Origin: Pseudomonas sp. F(2018)
GTDB taxonomy: Bacteria; Pseudomonadota; Gammaproteobacteria; Pseudomonadales; Pseudomonadaceae
Length of the DNA stretch: 64,000 bases
Assembly (NCBI RefSeq): GCF_005508865.1
Contig: NZ_SCOM01000001.1
Span: 496,001-560,000 of the forward strand
Reading direction: 5' to 3'
Shown: one piece after another, positions 10,257-17,951 of the stretch
How positions within the stretch are numbered: position 1 is the first letter of the stretch
Layout: each line of letters begins with the position of its first letter
Notes under the pieces: model-generated
Seen by the model: only the letters and a program-made list of their open reading frames with translations
Told to the model about the DNA's origin: nothing
Database searches by the model: none
Position numbers and translations under genes: made by a program

Positions 10257-10319
10257 CACGGAATGCCGTGTTGACATTAATGCTTGCCTAAAAATAGGAT
10301 TCGGCCAGCTTTGAAGCTG
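10257..10319 (+). promoter_or_regulatory. Sigma-70-type promoter flanked by two dyads, driving the cluster
   Basis: A consensus -35 TTGACA (10271-10276) is followed after 18 bases by TAGGAT (10295-10300) as the -10. The dyad CACGG-AATG-CCGTG (10257-10270) abuts the -35 and a second dyad CAGCTT-TG-AAGCTG (10306-10319) covers the probable start site. Both are plausible operators. The leader to the first start codon is about 105 bases. There is no regulator gene nearby that obviously acts here. Confidence 0.6.
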
Positions 10320-10413
10320 AACCATAGGCGATGCTCAGGAAGTTCTTCGCCATAACAATAATAAGTTCTGCAGTGTCCAGGCTTTGTCTATTGGCGTTGC
10401 GGGGGATGAAGGG

Positions 10414-11238
10414 ATGCGGCACGGCGTAGTTTCTTTATTTCTGATCCTGGGCTGGGCGTTTTTCGCGCCCATGGCGCCGGCGGCTGCTCAGCAGTCTGCA
10501 AACTCTTCTGAAAATACAGCGGATCAAGTTTCCGAAGATGCGCGCGCCGTGGATATTATCCGTCGCGCCGACCGTATTCGTGCCCCGGCCGAGCCCTTCC
10601 GCTATACCCTGACTCTGGCGGAGATGAAGGGCGATAGTGAAGTCACTCGGCAAAGTTTCGATGTGGCCATGCGTTTCTATAAGCCAGAGTCCGGGCAAGA
10701 GGGCGACGCGCGCGCACTGGTGCGTTTCGTCGATCCGCCCACCGAGCGTGGCAAGTCGCTGTTATCCATCTTCGACAAACTCTGGTACTACGAGCCAAAG
10801 CTGCGTCGCCCTATTCCTATTTCACGACAACAGCGCCTGGTCGGACAGGTTTCCAATGGCGATGTGGTCGCTACCGACTTCGATCTTTCCTATATATCCA
10901 AATTGGTGGCCACCGAGGATTGCGAGGGGCGCAAATGCTATCGCCTGGAATTGCAGCGTCGCTGGCCGCATGTGACTTATCCGAAGGTCATCTACTGGGT
11001 CGATGCGGAGAACTATCGGCCCTACAAGGCAGAGTTTCTCGCCACCAACGACAAGTTGATAAAGCGTGCCTGGTACAAGGATTACAAGCCGGCGCTGGGT
11101 GTCGAGCGACCGCATGAAATCTATATCGAAGACAGCCTGAAGAAAGAACAGTACACGCGCATGTTGTATTCCGACGTGCGCCTGGAAGCCGTGCCGGAAG
11201 CCTATTTCCAGAAAGAGTATCTGCTGCGTCTGCGTTGA
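10414..11238 (+). CDS. LolA-like outer-membrane lipoprotein-sorting family protein
   Basis: The 274-residue product has a signal peptide (about residues 1-26, ending PAAAQQ) and a periplasmic domain of the LolA-like, 'outer membrane lipoprotein-sorting protein' type. Visible family traits are MRFYKPESG, ALVRFVDPPTERGKSLLS, LWYYEPKLRRPIPIS and YWVDAENYRPYKAEF. Such proteins have a half-barrel fold that carries lipid-like cargo across the periplasm. ATG 10414 is preferred to the upstream TTG. It is the first gene of the operon and is followed by a beta-barrel gene, which suggests it delivers the cluster product to the outer membrane. Its GC content is visibly lower than that of the synthase genes. 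Confidence 0.82.
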   Translation: MRHGVVSLFLILGWAFFAPMAPAAAQQSANSSENTADQVSEDARAVDIIRRADRIRAPAEPFRYTLTLAEMKGDSEVTRQSFDVAMRFYKPESGQEGDARALVRFVDPPTERGKSLLSIFDKLWYYEPKLRRPIPISRQQRLVGQVSNGDVVATDFDLSYISKLVATEDCEGRKCYRLELQRRWPHVTYPKVIYWVDAENYRPYKAEFLATNDKLIKRAWYKDYKPALGVERPHEIYIEDSLKKEQYTRMLYSDVRLEAVPEAYFQKEYLLRLR

Positions 11239-11267
11239 ATATCTGACAGGGAAGGGTGGGTATTCCG

Positions 11268-12638
11268 ATGTGGCGGAACGAATTTCTGTTGGCCGGCGTT
11301 TGCCTGGCGCTGGCGGCCGAGCCGGTGTGTGCCGAGCAGCCGTGCAGCCTGTCCGGCTTCGCCGGGGCGGAGGCGGGGCGCTCTGCGGTGCGGGATGCGT
11401 GGCTTAACCCGGACGAGGATTTTACTCGGGCCATGGGGTCGGCGGCGACCTACGGCGAACTCAATGGGGATTGTGCGGGTGAGACGACGAAGCTGCATTT
11501 CAACGTCTTCGGTGAGCGTCTGGAAACCTTCGGCGATAACGGTATCGCCCAGGAGAACGACGGTTATGACAACCATGGCTTCGTGCGCGAGGCCTATATA
11601 TCGCTGACGCCGCATGAGTCGGTGTTTATCGATATCGGTAAGAAAGATATACGCAACGGGCAGTTCTTCTTCGTCAGTCCGTTGGATTTCCTGCAGAGCC
11701 CGAGCAACTACTCGTCGCGGGGTGCGGTAAATGCGTTAGGTGTGTCCTGGCGCGACACTTATCGCGAAGGCGCGATGGTGGCGCAGATGTCCTGGTTCAG
11801 CCAGGCGGGCACTCTTGAGTTGGCGGTACTTCCGCAACTGGCCAATCCGTCGCACAAGGAGCGAGTGGCGGAATGGACGACATTGCAGCGGACCAATTCG
11901 GCAGAGCGGTATTACCTGTCATATACCACCGCCATGTTCGAGGACTTCAATCCTCGTCTGGTCATGGTCGGTGGTGAGAGTTATGCGTTTGGTATCGGTA
12001 CCAGTGGTTTTCTGACCGAGGACTGGATTCTCAATATCGAGCTTTCCGTCAATGAACAGAGTCAGGTAAACGAGTTCGACAAGACGGCGCTGGATAGTTT
12101 GCAGTCGTATCGTTTGCCGGCAGAAGACGATTTCTTCGAAGAGCAGGATAAAGATCACTTCTACCAGTTCGGCGCCGGGCTTAGATACACCACGGATAAC
12201 AATACAGCCATCTCGCTGGAGTACCTGTTTCAGGATCAGGGATGGCAACAGAAAGACTGGGACAATTATTTCGAAACGCTCGATCTGCTCGAAGGAGCTT
12301 ATCAGGCGACTGCCGCGGATCTATTCAGAAACTATCAGCTGTTGTTCGTCCAGGAGGCGGACAACATGGCCCGGCGCGACCTGTTGCCGGGGCGTAACTA
12401 CCTGATGGCGCATCTGGATAGTAATGAAGCCGAGTTGCGCAGGCTGTCATGGGAAAGTTCGACGATCTACAACCTGGAAGATCGCAGCTTCGCCCTCAAT
12501 CTGCACTTCTCGTCGCAGTTGACGAGAACTTTCGAAGTGTATGTCGGTGGCGGTTATCTGGATGGTCCGGATAACAGTGAATTCGGTCGATTGGGAAACA
12601 GCGGGGTGGGTTATGCAGGTGTTCGAGCGATCTGGTGA
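11268..12638 (+). CDS. Putative outer-membrane beta-barrel protein
   Basis: The 456-residue protein has signal peptide MWRNEFLLAGVCLALAAEPV with likely cleavage after VCA. The body alternates polar and aromatic residues as in beta-strands (for example HFYQFGAGLRYTTDNNTAIS and FEVYVGGGYLDGPDNSEFG) and ends in Trp (GVRAIW), the typical C-terminal aromatic signal for BAM insertion. I do not recognise the family. ATG 11268 has AGGGAAGGG upstream; a GTG at 11256 would spoil the signal peptide. It overlaps the next gene by 26 bases. Pairing with the LolA-like protein suggests an outer-membrane export or display role. Confidence 0.7.
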   Translation: MWRNEFLLAGVCLALAAEPVCAEQPCSLSGFAGAEAGRSAVRDAWLNPDEDFTRAMGSAATYGELNGDCAGETTKLHFNVFGERLETFGDNGIAQENDGYDNHGFVREAYISLTPHESVFIDIGKKDIRNGQFFFVSPLDFLQSPSNYSSRGAVNALGVSWRDTYREGAMVAQMSWFSQAGTLELAVLPQLANPSHKERVAEWTTLQRTNSAERYYLSYTTAMFEDFNPRLVMVGGESYAFGIGTSGFLTEDWILNIELSVNEQSQVNEFDKTALDSLQSYRLPAEDDFFEEQDKDHFYQFGAGLRYTTDNNTAISLEYLFQDQGWQQKDWDNYFETLDLLEGAYQATAADLFRNYQLLFVQEADNMARRDLLPGRNYLMAHLDSNEAELRRLSWESSTIYNLEDRSFALNLHFSSQLTRTFEVYVGGGYLDGPDNSEFGRLGNSGVGYAGVRAIW

Positions 12639-13572
12639 CAAGGGTGTGGCCCTGCTGTTCCCGGGGCAGGGTACCCAGCATATCGGCATGGGCGAGGAGG
12701 TCTGCGACCAGTCCGCCGCCACCGCGCGAGTCTGGGACTGCGCCAGCGACATTGCCGGCTTCGACCTGCGCCGCCTGTGCAGCAAGGGGCCGATGCCCAA
12801 GCTGGACAAGACCCAGTACCAGCAGGTCGCGGTCACCTGTGTCAACGTCGCCAGCCTGGAGGCGCTGCGCGAGCGTGGCGAACCGCCGGTAGCTGCCGTG
12901 GCCGGGCACAGCGTTGGCGAGTTCTCCGCGCTGTTCGCCGCCGGCGTGCTGGGCATGGAGGATGTGTTCCGCGCCGTGGCTGCCCGTGGCCGCATCATGC
13001 AGGCCCTGGCCGAACAGACCGACGGCGCCATGTACGCCATCAAGGGTGTCGGCCGCGATGCCATCGCCGAACTGATCGCCGCCCACGAACTGGCCGACGG
13101 CATCACCGTGGCCAACGACAACTCGCCCCGCCAGCAGGTGATTTCCGGTAGCAAGTCGGCGCTCAAGGAGCTGCTGCCGGCACTGCTGCGGGCCGGCTTC
13201 GAACAGGTCAAGCTGCCGGTCAACGGCGCCTGGCACAGCTCGCTGATGCTGGCTGGCCGCGAGGACTTCCAGGCGGTGATCGACGATCTCGAGTTCGCCG
13301 CACCGCAGCTGCCGCTGTTTACCAATCAGGCGGCGGCGCCTGTTGCCGATATCGCGCAGATCCGCCGTGATCTGGTGATCAATCTGTATTCCACCGTGCG
13401 CTGGCGCGAAACCATGCTGGCCCTGGCGGCCAGCGGTGTCGGCGGCTTCCTCGAAGTCGGTCCGAAGAAGGTGCTGGGTCGCCTGTTGCTCGATTTCACC
13501 GAGCTGCAGCCGCTGCCGGCGGTGGGTCATGTCTCCGACTACCTGGCGCCGCAAGCGGCGCTGGCCGACTGA
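12613..13572 (+). CDS. ACP S-malonyltransferase (FabD-like)
   Basis: The 319-residue enzyme loads malonyl (or a related acyl) from CoA onto the cluster ACP. The acyltransferase signature is intact: LLFPGQGTQHIG at the N-terminus, nucleophile Ser100 in GHSVGE, the substrate-binding Arg in ARGRIMQ, and His208 in GAWHSSLM. ATG 12613 lies inside the end of the barrel gene, preceded by GGGGTGGG. This is not the housekeeping fabD, which in Pseudomonas sits between plsX and fabG. It provides the extender unit of a dedicated type II pathway. Confidence 0.9.
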   Translation: MQVFERSGDKGVALLFPGQGTQHIGMGEEVCDQSAATARVWDCASDIAGFDLRRLCSKGPMPKLDKTQYQQVAVTCVNVASLEALRERGEPPVAAVAGHSVGEFSALFAAGVLGMEDVFRAVAARGRIMQALAEQTDGAMYAIKGVGRDAIAELIAAHELADGITVANDNSPRQQVISGSKSALKELLPALLRAGFEQVKLPVNGAWHSSLMLAGREDFQAVIDDLEFAAPQLPLFTNQAAAPVADIAQIRRDLVINLYSTVRWRETMLALAASGVGGFLEVGPKKVLGRLLLDFTELQPLPAVGHVSDYLAPQAALAD

Positions 13573-13582
13573 GGCGCCAAGC

Positions 13583-14629
13583 ATGTTGCCGACTTTCCGC
13601 CAGCACGCCGGTCGCTATGGTTTCGGCCTGTGCCTGGGCGTCAGCTTCCTGTGCCTGCTGCTGGCCTTCGCCCTGTTGCGCAACAGTCAAGCGCTGGGCC
13701 TGCTGGAGGTGTTGCCGGCCGGTTTCGCCATCGCCTTCGGCGTCACTCTGGGCGCTTCCCGCGATGCGCCGGGCTATTGGATCTACGCGGCGCGCTCGCT
13801 CAAGTTCATGGTCCTGCCGGCCGAACTGCAGCAGCTGCAGCAACTGCGCGTCAGTCCGCTGATCGGCCTGCTCAACCCGCTGCAGCAACCCTTCGTCCTG
13901 CCGCTGCTGCTCGCCAGCCTGATCACCTCGCTGTTGTGGGGCGGATTGACCCTGGCGCCGGCACATCCAGGTCTGGTGGCGCTGATCGTGCTGGGCTTGT
14001 TGTTCCCACTGCTGCTGGCTCTGCTGCTCACCGGCAGCGCACCGTACTTCATGGTGCTGGCCAGCGATCAGGGCGAGAACACCCTGTTGCCGCACATGAA
14101 GCGTCTGCGCAACGCCGGCCGTTACCGCGCGGAAGACCTGGCCATCAGCCTGCTGATCAGCCTATGCCTGATCTGGCCGCTGCAGGGCCGCGCCGACTTC
14201 GATCTGCAAGGCGGCTACGGCAAGCCGGAGTTCGTCGTGGCGGCGCTGCTGCTGGGCTGGATAGTCACTTTCTTCATGCTCCTCGGCGCCCGTCGTTCGC
14301 GGCTCTACTCGGCGGTGGGCGAGCGCCTGTCCGCCTTGCTGCGCAACGTGCCCGGCGATGCCGAACCGCTCGCCAGCCGGCTGCTGCCGCGCATGGCCCT
14401 GTACTACGCCGCCGTGGGCCTATGGGCACTGGTGCTGTGCGGCCTGCTGGCACAACTGCCGCAGCCGCTGCCGTTTCCGATGTTCTGCGCGTTGCTGCTG
14501 GCGGCGCCGGGCTGGGCCTTCTGGCGCGAGCGCGGGCTGACCCTGCGTCGCGATGCCGAACAGGCCGGCCTGTTCATCCGCGAGCTGGGCGTGCAGCCGG
14601 TGGCGGCCGGCATGCCACAGCGGCCTTAG
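13583..14629 (+). CDS. Multi-pass inner-membrane protein of unknown function
   Basis: The 348-residue protein has about eight hydrophobic segments (for example FGLCLGVSFLCLLLAFALL, VALIVLGLLFPLLLALLLTG, EFVVAALLLGWIVTFFMLLG and ALYYAAVGLWALVLCGLLA) separated by basic loops. I cannot place it in a known transporter or enzyme family. It starts 11 bases after the malonyltransferase and is followed by the holo-ACP synthase, so it is part of the operon. It could be a membrane-bound tailoring enzyme, a flippase subunit or a scaffold. No catalytic motif is evident. Confidence 0.65.
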   Translation: MLPTFRQHAGRYGFGLCLGVSFLCLLLAFALLRNSQALGLLEVLPAGFAIAFGVTLGASRDAPGYWIYAARSLKFMVLPAELQQLQQLRVSPLIGLLNPLQQPFVLPLLLASLITSLLWGGLTLAPAHPGLVALIVLGLLFPLLLALLLTGSAPYFMVLASDQGENTLLPHMKRLRNAGRYRAEDLAISLLISLCLIWPLQGRADFDLQGGYGKPEFVVAALLLGWIVTFFMLLGARRSRLYSAVGERLSALLRNVPGDAEPLASRLLPRMALYYAAVGLWALVLCGLLAQLPQPLPFPMFCALLLAAPGWAFWRERGLTLRRDAEQAGLFIRELGVQPVAAGMPQRP

Positions 14630-14639
14630 GGGAGGGGAT

Positions 14640-15008
14640 ATGCACATCGGCATTGACATCGTGGAGATCGAGCGCATTCGCACCGCCAGCCAGCGCAGCG
14701 GCGAGGGCTTCATGACGCGGGTCTACACGGCGCAGGAGCGCGACTACATCGGCGACGCCGAGGCCAACGCGGAACGCGCGGCGGGCATCTGGGCGGCCAA
14801 GGAAGCAGCGGTCAAGGCACTGGGCAGCGGTTTTCGCGACGGCATCCAGTTCCACGATCTGTGCATCGAGCACGAGCCAGCGGGCAGACCGTACCTGGTA
14901 TTCGCCGGGCGCTTCCGCGAAGAAATGCAGCGGTCCGGGCTGACCGCGGCGAGTTTGAGCATATCCCACTGCGGCACCCACGCAGTGGCAGCGGTTGTGC
15001 TCGGGTGA
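14640..15008 (+). CDS. Holo-ACP synthase (AcpS-type 4'-phosphopantetheinyl transferase)
   Basis: The 122-residue enzyme transfers phosphopantetheine from CoA to the ACP serine. Family signatures are GIDIVEIERI at the N-terminus (magnesium-binding Asp) and WAAKEAAVKALGSG (catalytic Glu/Lys), with the C-terminal SISHCGTHAVAAVV. GGGGAGGGG precedes ATG 14640. Presence inside the cluster indicates that the dedicated ACP has its own activating enzyme, in addition to any housekeeping acpS elsewhere. Confidence 0.92.
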   Translation: MHIGIDIVEIERIRTASQRSGEGFMTRVYTAQERDYIGDAEANAERAAGIWAAKEAAVKALGSGFRDGIQFHDLCIEHEPAGRPYLVFAGRFREEMQRSGLTAASLSISHCGTHAVAAVVLG

Positions 15009-15032
15009 CCACCAGAAGACAGGGCTAGGGCA

Positions 15033-15788
15033 ATGGCAACATTTACGGATTTACAGGGGAAGGTCGCCTTGGTGACCGGGGCCAGCGGCGATATCGGCCT
15101 GGCGGTGTGCGAGAAGCTGCTGGAGGACGGCAGCAAGGTGTACGCCACTTACAACAACAACCCGGCACGCCTCGGCGAGCTGGCTGACCGCCAGGAGTTC
15201 GCCGGGCGCCTGGTGACGCTCAAGTGCGACATCACCAACAAGGCCGAGCTGGACGCGGCCCTGGCGCAGATCGAAGAGGCCGAGGGCAAGCTCGACGTAC
15301 TGGTGAACAACGCCGGCAAGTACCGCGACAACCTGTTCTCGATGATGGACTTCGACGAGTTCGACGACGTGGTCAAGACCAACCTGTACGGCACCTTCAT
15401 GGCCACCAAGGCGGCCCTACGCATGCTGCGCAAGGCCAAGCAGGCCACGGTGGTCAACGTCTCGTCGATCGCCGGCCTGACCAACAGCTTCGGCCAGACC
15501 AACTACAGCGCCGCCAAGGCCGGGATGATCGGCTTCACCCGCACCCTGGCCGGCGAGCTGGGTTCCAAGGGCGTGCGGGTCAACGCCGTGGCCCCGGGCC
15601 TGATCGAGTCGGTGATGACCAAGCGCGTGCCGCGCAACGTGATCCGCCAGACCCTCTCGGTGATCCCCCTGCAGCGCATGGGTGAAACCCGCGAAGTGGC
15701 CGAGGCCATCGCCTTCCTCTGCTCCAGCTCCTCGAGCTACGTCGTCGGCCAGACACTGGTGGTCGATGGCGGCCTGATCATGCGTTAA
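15033..15788 (+). CDS. 3-oxoacyl-ACP reductase (FabG-like SDR)
   Basis: This 251-residue classical short-chain dehydrogenase has a Rossmann motif TGASGDIG, structural NNAG, and catalytic Ser in NVSSIAG with Tyr158 and Lys162 (YSAAK). The C-terminus GQTLVVDGGLIMR is FabG-like. It should reduce beta-ketoacyl-ACP with NADPH after each condensation. It lies 24 bases after the AcpS-type gene and 9 bases before the dehydratase. All catalytic residues are present. Confidence 0.92.
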   Translation: MATFTDLQGKVALVTGASGDIGLAVCEKLLEDGSKVYATYNNNPARLGELADRQEFAGRLVTLKCDITNKAELDAALAQIEEAEGKLDVLVNNAGKYRDNLFSMMDFDEFDDVVKTNLYGTFMATKAALRMLRKAKQATVVNVSSIAGLTNSFGQTNYSAAKAGMIGFTRTLAGELGSKGVRVNAVAPGLIESVMTKRVPRNVIRQTLSVIPLQRMGETREVAEAIAFLCSSSSSYVVGQTLVVDGGLIMR

Positions 15789-15797
15789 GGAGGCCCC

Positions 15798-16379
15798 ATG
15801 GCCGATTCCGAAGAAAGTCTCGTCGCACCCTCGATGCTCATGAAGATGGGCCCCTGGCGCTATCCGTTCTTCCTGGTCGACAGGATCTGCGAATTCAAGC
15901 GCGGCTCGCGTGGCTACATCACCGCGGTGAAGAACATCTCGTTCAACGAGCCGCAGTTCACCGGGCACTTCCCGGAGAGCCCGATCATGCCCGGCGTGCT
16001 GATCGCCGAGGCGATGGGCCAGACCAGCGACTACCTGACCCTGCTCACCGCGTTCTGCGAGGAGTACGAGCAGCGTTTCGACTGCGACCTGTCGGCCCGC
16101 CGCGACCTGCAGAAGGCCCTGCACAGCGAGGACGGGATGGCGATCATCGCCGGCATCCGCAAGAAGTGGGGCGGCGTGCTGGCCTCCCAGGACCTCAAGT
16201 TCAAGAGCGTGGTACTGCCCGGGGACACCCTGGAGATGCGCAGCGAACTGATCATGAAAGACCCGGCCGGCTTCAGCCACTTCAAGGTCGAGGCGCGTAT
16301 CGGTCGGCGGGTCACCACCGTCGGCAAGCTCGCCAACTTCTGGTTCGACATGAGCAAGCCATTCAACTACCCGGGCTAA
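15798..16379 (+). CDS. 3-hydroxyacyl-ACP dehydratase (FabZ-like hotdog)
   Basis: The 193-residue hotdog protein has the FabZ signature [20 protein letters not shown] with catalytic His57 and Glu71, and it should dehydrate 3-hydroxyacyl-ACP to the enoyl form. It is longer than typical FabZ (about 150 residues). The extra part is an insertion of around 30-40 residues after the catalytic helix ([20 protein letters not shown] and following), which may shape a longer or bulkier acyl pocket. GGAGG precedes ATG 15798. Confidence 0.88.
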   Translation: MADSEESLVAPSMLMKMGPWRYPFFLVDRICEFKRGSRGYITAVKNISFNEPQFTGHFPESPIMPGVLIAEAMGQTSDYLTLLTAFCEEYEQRFDCDLSARRDLQKALHSEDGMAIIAGIRKKWGGVLASQDLKFKSVVLPGDTLEMRSELIMKDPAGFSHFKVEARIGRRVTTVGKLANFWFDMSKPFNYPG

Positions 16380-16402
16380 GCCCCATCCGCGAGGACCACC
16401 AC

Positions 16403-16693
16403 ATGGACAAGCAACTGCAAGAAGCCATCGCCCAGCGCCGGGCCGTACTGGACAAGCTCAAGGACAGCCTGATCGACCGCCTCAACCTGTACCAGCGCCA
16501 GGACCAGATCGACGACGACACCCCGCTGTTCGGCAGCGGCCTGAAGCTGGACTCGGTGGATGCCACCGAACTGGTGGTGATGCTCGACGAGGAATTCGGC
16601 GTGCGCGTCTCCGAGGGCGACGATCCGTCCTACATGCGCAACGTCAACTCGCTGGCCAGTTTCATCCTGCAACGCCAGGCCGCAGCCGCCTGA
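16403..16693 (+). CDS. Acyl carrier protein
   Basis: The 96-residue acidic carrier has the phosphopantetheine site at Ser51 within KLDSVDATELV. Its N-terminal helix (about 20 residues, QLQEAIAQRRAVLDKLKDSL) is longer than in FabD/AcpP-type ACPs. The segment FGVRVSEGDDPSYMRNVNSL corresponds to helix III and the following loop. It is the only ACP in the cluster and lies between the dehydratase and the GcvT-like gene. Sequence departs from housekeeping AcpP, consistent with a dedicated partner set. Confidence 0.92.
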   Translation: MDKQLQEAIAQRRAVLDKLKDSLIDRLNLYQRQDQIDDDTPLFGSGLKLDSVDATELVVMLDEEFGVRVSEGDDPSYMRNVNSLASFILQRQAAAA

Positions 16694-16725
16694 CTTCTGC
16701 CGAACACTATTCGAGGGACACAACG

Positions 16726-17871
16726 ATGAATCCGATGGAAGCCGTTCACCAAGCCGCCGGCGCCACCCTGGGCGAACGCAATGGCGTGCGCATCCCGCTG
16801 CACTATGGCGCGCCCGCCGCCGAGCACCAGGCCTCGCGCAAGAACATCCTGCTGGCCGACTACTCGCACTTCGGCATCGTCGAAGTCCAGGGCGACGAAG
16901 CCTACGACTTCCTCAACCGCGTGGTCGGTGGCGACCTCTCGGTGATCCGTGACGAACAGGCGCTGTACACCGTGCTGCTGGACGACCAAGGCCAGATCGT
17001 CACCGACCTCTATGTGCTGTGCGACGACGAGCGCTTTCTGCTGCTCACCGAGTGGGTGCGCGGCGACGCGCTGGCCGCTAGCCTGCAGGCCCTGGTCGGC
17101 GAGGAGGAAGTCGAAATCGCCGCCAAGGACGAGCTCGGCGCCCTGCTGTTCGAAGGTCCCTACAGCTGGGAGCTGATGTCCGAGCTGTTCGGCTTCGATG
17201 TGCTCGGCCTGCCGTTCCTCGAGTTCATGCACGTGGACGGCGTGACCCTGCTGCGCGCCGGCAAGCACGGCGAGTTCTCCTACAAGGTGCTGGCGCCCAA
17301 GGAGGCCCTGGCCGAGCTGTGGCAGCGTGCCCTGGATGCCGGCGCCAAGTTCGACCTGAAGGCCGGCGGCATCGACTTCCAGAACCGCTCGCGCCTGGAA
17401 AACCCGTGCTGGGATCCGGCCCTGGCCGGCGAGTTCAGCCGCTGCCCGATCGAGCTGCAGCTGCAGTGGGCGGTGCGTTACGACAAGGACGAGTTCGTCG
17501 GCAAGGACGCCCTGCTGGCCAAGCTCGAGGAAGGCGCCGCGCAGCGCGTGGTGGGCTTCCAGGTCAAGGGCGACGGTGCCGCAGCCAACATCGGCGACGC
17601 CGTGTTCAGCGGCGACACGCAGATCGGCAAGGTGATCACCCTCGGCTGGTCGGAAGGCATGCAGGCCCATATCGGCCAGGCCCTGCTCGACAGCGAGTAC
17701 GCCTATGCCGGCCTGGAAGGCTACGCCATCGACGCCGCATCCGGGCGCATCGCCATCGCCACCTCGGCGATTCCGTTCCTGCAGAACTTCAGCTTCCTGG
17801 TCAATCCGGCCGAGCACAGCTACGTCGACCCGTCGCGGCCGAAGAGCCTGCTGGAGCAACAGGCGCAATAA
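16726..17871 (+). CDS. GcvT/aminomethyltransferase-fold protein (folate-dependent type)
   Basis: The 381-residue protein has the full GcvT layout. An N-terminal folate-binding domain includes LLADYSHFGIVEVQG, FLNRVVGGDLS and ALYTVLLDDQGQIVTDLYV, a middle region includes FDLKAGGIDFQNRSRLEN and WAVRYDKDEFVGKDALLA, and the C-terminal barrel begins near RVVGFQVKG. The Asp in VTDLYV corresponds to the catalytic Asp region of GcvT. Members of this fold transfer one-carbon units via tetrahydrofolate (GcvT, DmdA) or act in Fe-S assembly (YgfZ). A copy inside a fatty acid/polyketide operon, between ACP and ketosynthase, is unexpected; a one-carbon or amine modification of an ACP-bound chain is possible but unproven. 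Confidence 0.8.
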   Translation: MNPMEAVHQAAGATLGERNGVRIPLHYGAPAAEHQASRKNILLADYSHFGIVEVQGDEAYDFLNRVVGGDLSVIRDEQALYTVLLDDQGQIVTDLYVLCDDERFLLLTEWVRGDALAASLQALVGEEEVEIAAKDELGALLFEGPYSWELMSELFGFDVLGLPFLEFMHVDGVTLLRAGKHGEFSYKVLAPKEALAELWQRALDAGAKFDLKAGGIDFQNRSRLENPCWDPALAGEFSRCPIELQLQWAVRYDKDEFVGKDALLAKLEEGAAQRVVGFQVKGDGAAANIGDAVFSGDTQIGKVITLGWSEGMQAHIGQALLDSEYAYAGLEGYAIDAASGRIAIATSAIPFLQNFSFLVNPAEHSYVDPSRPKSLLEQQAQ

Positions 17872-17951
17872 CCGGCAATCAGCCACAGCCGAGCGGGCCG
17901 CCGGGGCGGGCGGTCCGTTCATCAGGTCGCCAGCCTCGAAGGAGTATGCAA

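Larger units (their letters stand above)
9873..10413 (+). other. Intergenic region upstream of the biosynthetic cluster
   Basis: About 540 bases have no gene I can support. Base composition changes near 10140 from typical GC-rich to clearly AT-rich, which continues to the first cluster gene. The stretch holds the second TGACTGGAT(A/G)GTCA motif (10123-10138), an ATGGC-N5-GCCAT dyad (10225-10239) and the promoter described separately. Confidence 0.5.

Noticed and set aside
12613..16693. Housekeeping fab operon (fabD-fabG-acpP)
   Set aside because: The gene order, the extra AcpS-type gene, the lengthened dehydratase and the divergent ACP differ from the plsX-fabD-fabG-acpP-fabF order of Pseudomonas.
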